The position numbers and the translations under genes are program-made. The notes under the pieces are model-generated. The model worked only from the letters and a program-made list of their open reading frames with translations, was not told the origin of the DNA and did no database searches. Source: Dendrocalamus latiflorus (Eukaryota; Streptophyta; Magnoliopsida; Poales; Poaceae). Taken from it: a stretch of DNA of 64,000 nt. Positions within the stretch are counted from its first letter, which is position 1, and each line of letters opens with the position of its first letter. Shown here piece by piece: positions 60,199-64,000 of the stretch. Location: contig CM029638.1 of assembly GCA_017311315.1 (NCBI GenBank), positions 4,237,783 through 4,301,782 of the forward strand. Reading direction: 5' to 3'.

Positions 60199-61737
60199 CA
60201 GGGGCGAAGCCAGCGGGGGGGCTTGGTGAGGCTAAAGCCTCACCTCCCCCGGCGAGTCAGCGACGAGCGCCTGGCAACGTCTGTAGTAGCCGAACCTCGT
60301 TCTCGGTTTGAAACGACGTCCGGCGCAGCAGCTTCAGGACGCTCTCTCTGGCGTTGCCGAATTCGTCTGCGACGTCCAGGACCTTGAAGCCTTCGGCCAC
60401 CGCCCGTTTTGCGGTTCTGTGGCTTCTTCCTCCGGCCTGCGCCCGCGCGATCTTGCGCTTGCCTCTCGCACCGTTACGCGAAGTAGATGTTCTGAAGCAC
60501 AATCACAACACTCACGCACGCGAGTGAAAAGGAAGTAGTCTGCTGCTGCGAATGGATGTTCTGCAACACCATCTTCTTTACTTGATGCCTTTGAAATATA
60601 TATACAACCATTACACTTCAGTTAGCACAACCGTTTCTAGCGGAAGCAACGCCTTGCTTCAATCCTACGCGAGAAACGTCGTGACGCCTGACGCGCACGG
60701 AAACGCTGCGACGTTCCGGCGAGAGCGCATATGTACGGACGTATACATGAATAGTAACCGTACACATGAACAGTGTCATGCACGCACGGGATTAATTCTA
60801 TCAACGTCCTGAAGAACTGAGACACAGGACATAATTTTGTTGAAATATGTATCATTATTTCTCATCCATGCATGCCCATTTCTTGTTTTCATTAGTTCTG
60901 GCTTATCAACCATGCAAATATGTATCTTATGGTTTTTCTTCAATTTGAGCTATAGGAATGAACCGTGGCCAGTTGCGAGGATTGTAGTTCAGGTATTTCC
61001 GATCTTAAGGTCGTAAGTACCCAGGGAGGTAGGGAATTTGTGAGAAACAAATTCAATGAATTAGATAGGCCTCTAGAGCTTTTAGGAAAGCCTTGAGGTA
61101 AGGATCTGTTGTCCCCTTTTGAAATTTTGTTCAAGTCATCATGCTATGCTCCTATATATATGCTAGCATTACTCCATTGCACAACTGAGAGGATTGTCTG
61201 CCCGTCTGGCAATGTATGTGAGAGTCTGGATAAAAAAAACGTTATTAGCATTGGAGAGCTTTGTTCTTGGTAAGCTTCAGCTAAACCACTAAATTTACAG
61301 GATGGAAGCCTATTATAGATTGTTTAGCCATTTAAATTTCGTTTTACCTCTCTTATTGTGCATCCATGTTAAGTGTAGTTTAATCACGGCACTAGTTATG
61401 ACCATTGTCACACATTATGTTCTTGATTGCTCCCAATAGGTACACTCCCTCCTTAACTTGTTTCATGAAAATTACTCCGTCTTCAGTAACTCCTGAATTG
61501 GCACTGGTATATAAATAGATTCTTTTACTGATGTCTGTGAGGGATATTACTCTTTTTCCTATTCACTTAGAAAACATGGATTGATGTTGTGCGCGAGATA
61601 TTTAAGTCACCAATAGAAGATTACGCCAATGAAATTAGAGATCAAGTGAGAAGGACATATTTGTAAAATACTGTGTTTGTGACAATCTAGTTTAGCGGCT
61701 TAACCCACCCTTGATTTTGTTCCTGGCTTCGCCACTG
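60199..61737. mobile_element. Non-autonomous hAT (Tip100-like) element, 1.54 kb, perfect 8-bp duplication
   Basis: The left end is caggggcgaagccag. The right end is cctggcttcgccactg, which reverse-complements to cagtggcgaagccagg. The 8-bp repeat tggcaagc flanks it exactly (60191-60198 and 61738-61745). The interior has GC-rich frames at 60.2-60.55 kb and AT-rich remainder, with no intact transposase. The ends are of the same family as the element at 14003-15692. Confidence 0.9.
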
Positions 61738-61745
61738 TGGCAAGC

Positions 61746-62126
61746 AGGGAGCCCCAACCTCGGTTCCCGACTAAGAATAGCACAACTGATGTGTGCATGT
61801 AGTGCCTATACGACGTATGGTACGAGCCTATGATGCCTCCAAGAATGCACAATAACTTTGCAGGCAAAGTATGTCTCTGTAAGAGCAACAAAGAATTACA
61901 AAATGCTTACAGCTTGAGCTAACCCCTTTTGTAGCCAGTTCTTGAATTCAAAGTATTTCATTTCGTACTGACAAAGCAATATAATCTTTTTAATAATGAA
62001 TGAAGGCACCTTACGATGCCATAATCCACTATACTCACTAAACAAGCTTTTTTTTCTAGCTTAACACAGTGTGCTGGTAGATAATACGAGATTTTTTATT
62101 TTGCCTGTATGCAAGGTATCACTCCT

Positions 62127-62177
<51 letters not shown>

Positions 62178-62450
62178 ATATGAAAAAAAAACTTGTGCAA
62201 GCGAGTGAGACACCAGAAGAAGCTGACGATGATAGTAGCATTTCTCTCGTAGCTCCTTGTGCCATGCTGCGCGGGCCTGGCCTAGTAACGGTTGGTTCGT
62301 GGAATGGTGGAAGCTCTCGCGGGCCTTAGCCCAATTTGGTTAGCGCAGCCACGCGCGTAGAGCCAGCGTCTGATTAGTACCACATCGCTGCCCTGTAAGA
62401 GATGCGCAGCGAGGGGGAAGCATATAAGGAGTGCCTGGGCAACCGTTTAG
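61746..62450. other. Intergenic DNA with a GA microsatellite
   Basis: No gene is seen. A (GA)n run occupies about 62131-62174. Confidence 0.6.
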
Positions 62451-62453
62451 AAG

Positions 62454-62697
62454 TGTTGAGAAACCGTCGCTGGCGACCAGTCCGAATGATTCCTCTGCTT
62501 AGAACAAGAACGAATCAATCACAGAATCACAGAGAGAATAGATTGAACACACAGAGAGATAGAGAGAACTCCCGGTCTTTCTTTATTGCTTTTCTTTCAT
62601 GCGTACATAATGAGGGGGGTATGGCTCTCTATTTATAGTCTACGGTGGAGTGCCCAATTAGATCAGGACTCTTGGATAGAGTCCAAGTTTCCTAACA
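62454..62697 (-). repeat. 3' LTR of the right-edge Copia element
   Basis: On the minus strand it starts tgttaggaaacttgg right after a polypurine tract (aagggggag). It contains a TATA-like ctataaatagag near 62630 and ends at ...ggtttctcaaca. Terminal inverted words tgttaggaaa and tttctcaaca agree with an LTR of 244 bp. The partner LTR is outside the window, so the boundaries rest on these motifs. Confidence 0.7.
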
Positions 62698-64000
62698 CTC
62701 CCCCTTGGGCACTCACCCAACATGTTCATGCCTCATCAAAACTCCATAAAACCCAGTGGGAAAAATTTGGAGAAAGAGTACATGATACATGTGATGCTGT
62801 GATGCACGAATTGCCTCATTAAAAACCTTGGTCGAGAAACTTCATGGAAAACTCGTCAAGGGAAAAAGAGTACAATTCACCCAAATTCATTTAGTCTGCA
62901 GGACTTTATTTTTGGGTACTTAATCTTCATGATCAAGATTTATTAGCGGGCTTGTGAGAATTCTTCCCCTGAATTCTGCACTTCTCTAAGTCTCATCATT
63001 CCAATTCCACGCACGCACCTTTCAAAGCTAGATGCGGGGAGTGACTTAGTGAATAAATCTGCGAGATTTTTACATGACTTAGTATGCAGTACTTTAATCT
63101 CGTCCATCGTTTGCAATTCATGTGCATAGAAGAACTTGGGGTTGATATGCTTACATAGCCCGTCTGCACTAGTGCAACGCAAGCTGCATTATCTTCATGG
63201 ATAATTAGGGGGGTTTGCACAAAGTTCATTCCACATGACTGCTGGATGTGGTGATCCGTTCAGCGGAACCAAGCGCACTCTCATGCGACTTCATACAGTG
63301 CTATAATTTCTGAGTGGTTCGTCGAAGTAGCTACCAGGCTTTGCTTAGACGATTTCCATGAAATTACAGTTCCACCACACAGGAATACATAGCCTGTTTG
63401 TGACTTAGTGGTATGCGGGTCTGACAAATACCCAGCATCTGCATAGCCAATCAAGTTCAGATCTTGATTCTTTCTGTAAAACAATCCGAGGTCCTTGCTA
63501 CCTTGGAGGTATCGGAAAATGTCCTTTATGCCCTGCCAATGCCTGTTGGTGGGCTCTGCACTGTACCTTGCTAACAGGTTCACGGCAAATGCAATGTCCG
63601 GTCTAATGCAGTTTGCTAAATACATGAGCGCTCCCACTGCACTCAAGTATGGGAATTCCGGTCCCAGTACTTCCTCCCCTTCTTCCCTTGGTCGGAAGGG
63701 ATCTTTTTCTTGCTGTAAAGACCTACCGATCATCGGTACTTTCGAGGGAAATGCCTTCTCAAAGTCAAACCTTTCAAGCACCTTCTTGGTGTAGGTCTAC
63801 TGATGTACCAAGACTCCTTCAGGAATATGCTCAAGCTGCAGGCCTAAGCAAAACTTGGTCTTGCCCAAATCTTTCATTTCAAATTCTGACTCCAAGTAGG
63901 AGCTTGCTTCTTTTATGTCTTCGGCTGTCCCGATGATATTCAGATCATCTACATACACAGGGATTATACAGAATCCATTCTGGGATCGCCGTATAAATAC
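62454..64000 (-). mobile_element. 3' part of a Ty1/Copia retrotransposon, continuing beyond the window
   Basis: On the minus strand, starting from the right edge, are the reverse-transcriptase core VYVDDLNIIG and ...EMKDLGKTKFCLGLQ. Then come SAVGALMYLANCIRPDIAFA, HWQGIKDIFRYLQGSKDLGL, YADAGYLSDP, TVISWKSSKQSLVATST and the RNase H end IHEDNAACVALVQTGY, followed by KNLADLFTKSLP. Several stops and frame changes (a TAG before the TYTKKVLERF block, a shift near 63.15 kb) make this copy defective. The 3' LTR follows at 62697-62454. Confidence 0.88.

Noticed and set aside
1..64000. tRNA, rRNA, intronic snoRNA genes or a CRISPR array
   Set aside because: I looked for tRNA boxes and, in nucleolin introns, for C/D snoRNA motifs, and saw none. 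Repeats present are microsatellites, tandem duplications or transposons, and CRISPR arrays are not expected in a plant nucleus.

Overview
The window looks like nuclear chromosomal DNA of a grass, most probably an Oryza species. The reasons are GT-AG introns with AT-rich sequence, GC-rich 5' leaders, plant-only gene families (NOI, remorin, peroxisomal polyamine oxidase) and dense grass-type transposons (Tourist MITEs, hAT, Helitron, Copia). From memory the set (PAO3-like oxidase, nucleolin, PP6 regulatory subunit, ABCC C-terminus) resembles the long arm of rice chromosome 4. The species cannot be fixed from the sequence alone.

Layout: 1-3.9 kb holds a dead LINE. 5.9-11.6 kb is a complete peroxisomal polyamine oxidase gene (+, 10 coding exons, 484 aa) with an upstream intron and two upstream ORFs. 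12-17.9 kb is transposon territory: a small hAT MITE, then a Helitron-like element that itself contains a hAT insertion. 18 kb holds a small uncharacterised ORF. 21.5-26.6 kb is a complete nucleolin gene (-, 19 coding exons, 642 aa). 27.9-32.6 kb is a second Helitron-like element (-) carrying pieces of at least three genes: a cytochrome P450, the first exon of a UAP56/RH15 DEAD-box helicase and an unidentified exon. It ends about 135 bp before the start codon of a NOI/RIN4-like gene (32.8-33.7 kb, +). 34.6-46.6 kb is a complete SAPS-domain PP6 regulatory subunit gene (-, 19 coding exons, 792 aa), with a young 2.2-kb Copia derivative in one intron. 46.6-54.6 kb is intergenic with MITEs and microsatellites. 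54.6-64 kb contains a hAT element, a decayed remorin gene, the last exons of an ABCC transporter cut off from the rest of the gene, another hAT element, and the 3' half of a Copia element running off the right edge.

I rebuilt intact gene models by following splice sites and reading phase. In the three long genes every exon joins in frame and the summed lengths are multiples of three. The genes do not form a pathway: polyamine breakdown, ribosome biogenesis, immunity and phosphatase regulation are neighbours by chance. The most noteworthy content is the transposon architecture: four hAT-type insertions with perfect 8-bp duplications, two Helitron-like gene-capture elements, and a mini-Copia with 127-bp LTRs and a perfect 5-bp duplication. 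I found no clearly new molecular system. The best leads are the Helitron chimera next to the NOI promoter, the nucleolin exon series and the oxidase uORF repeat.
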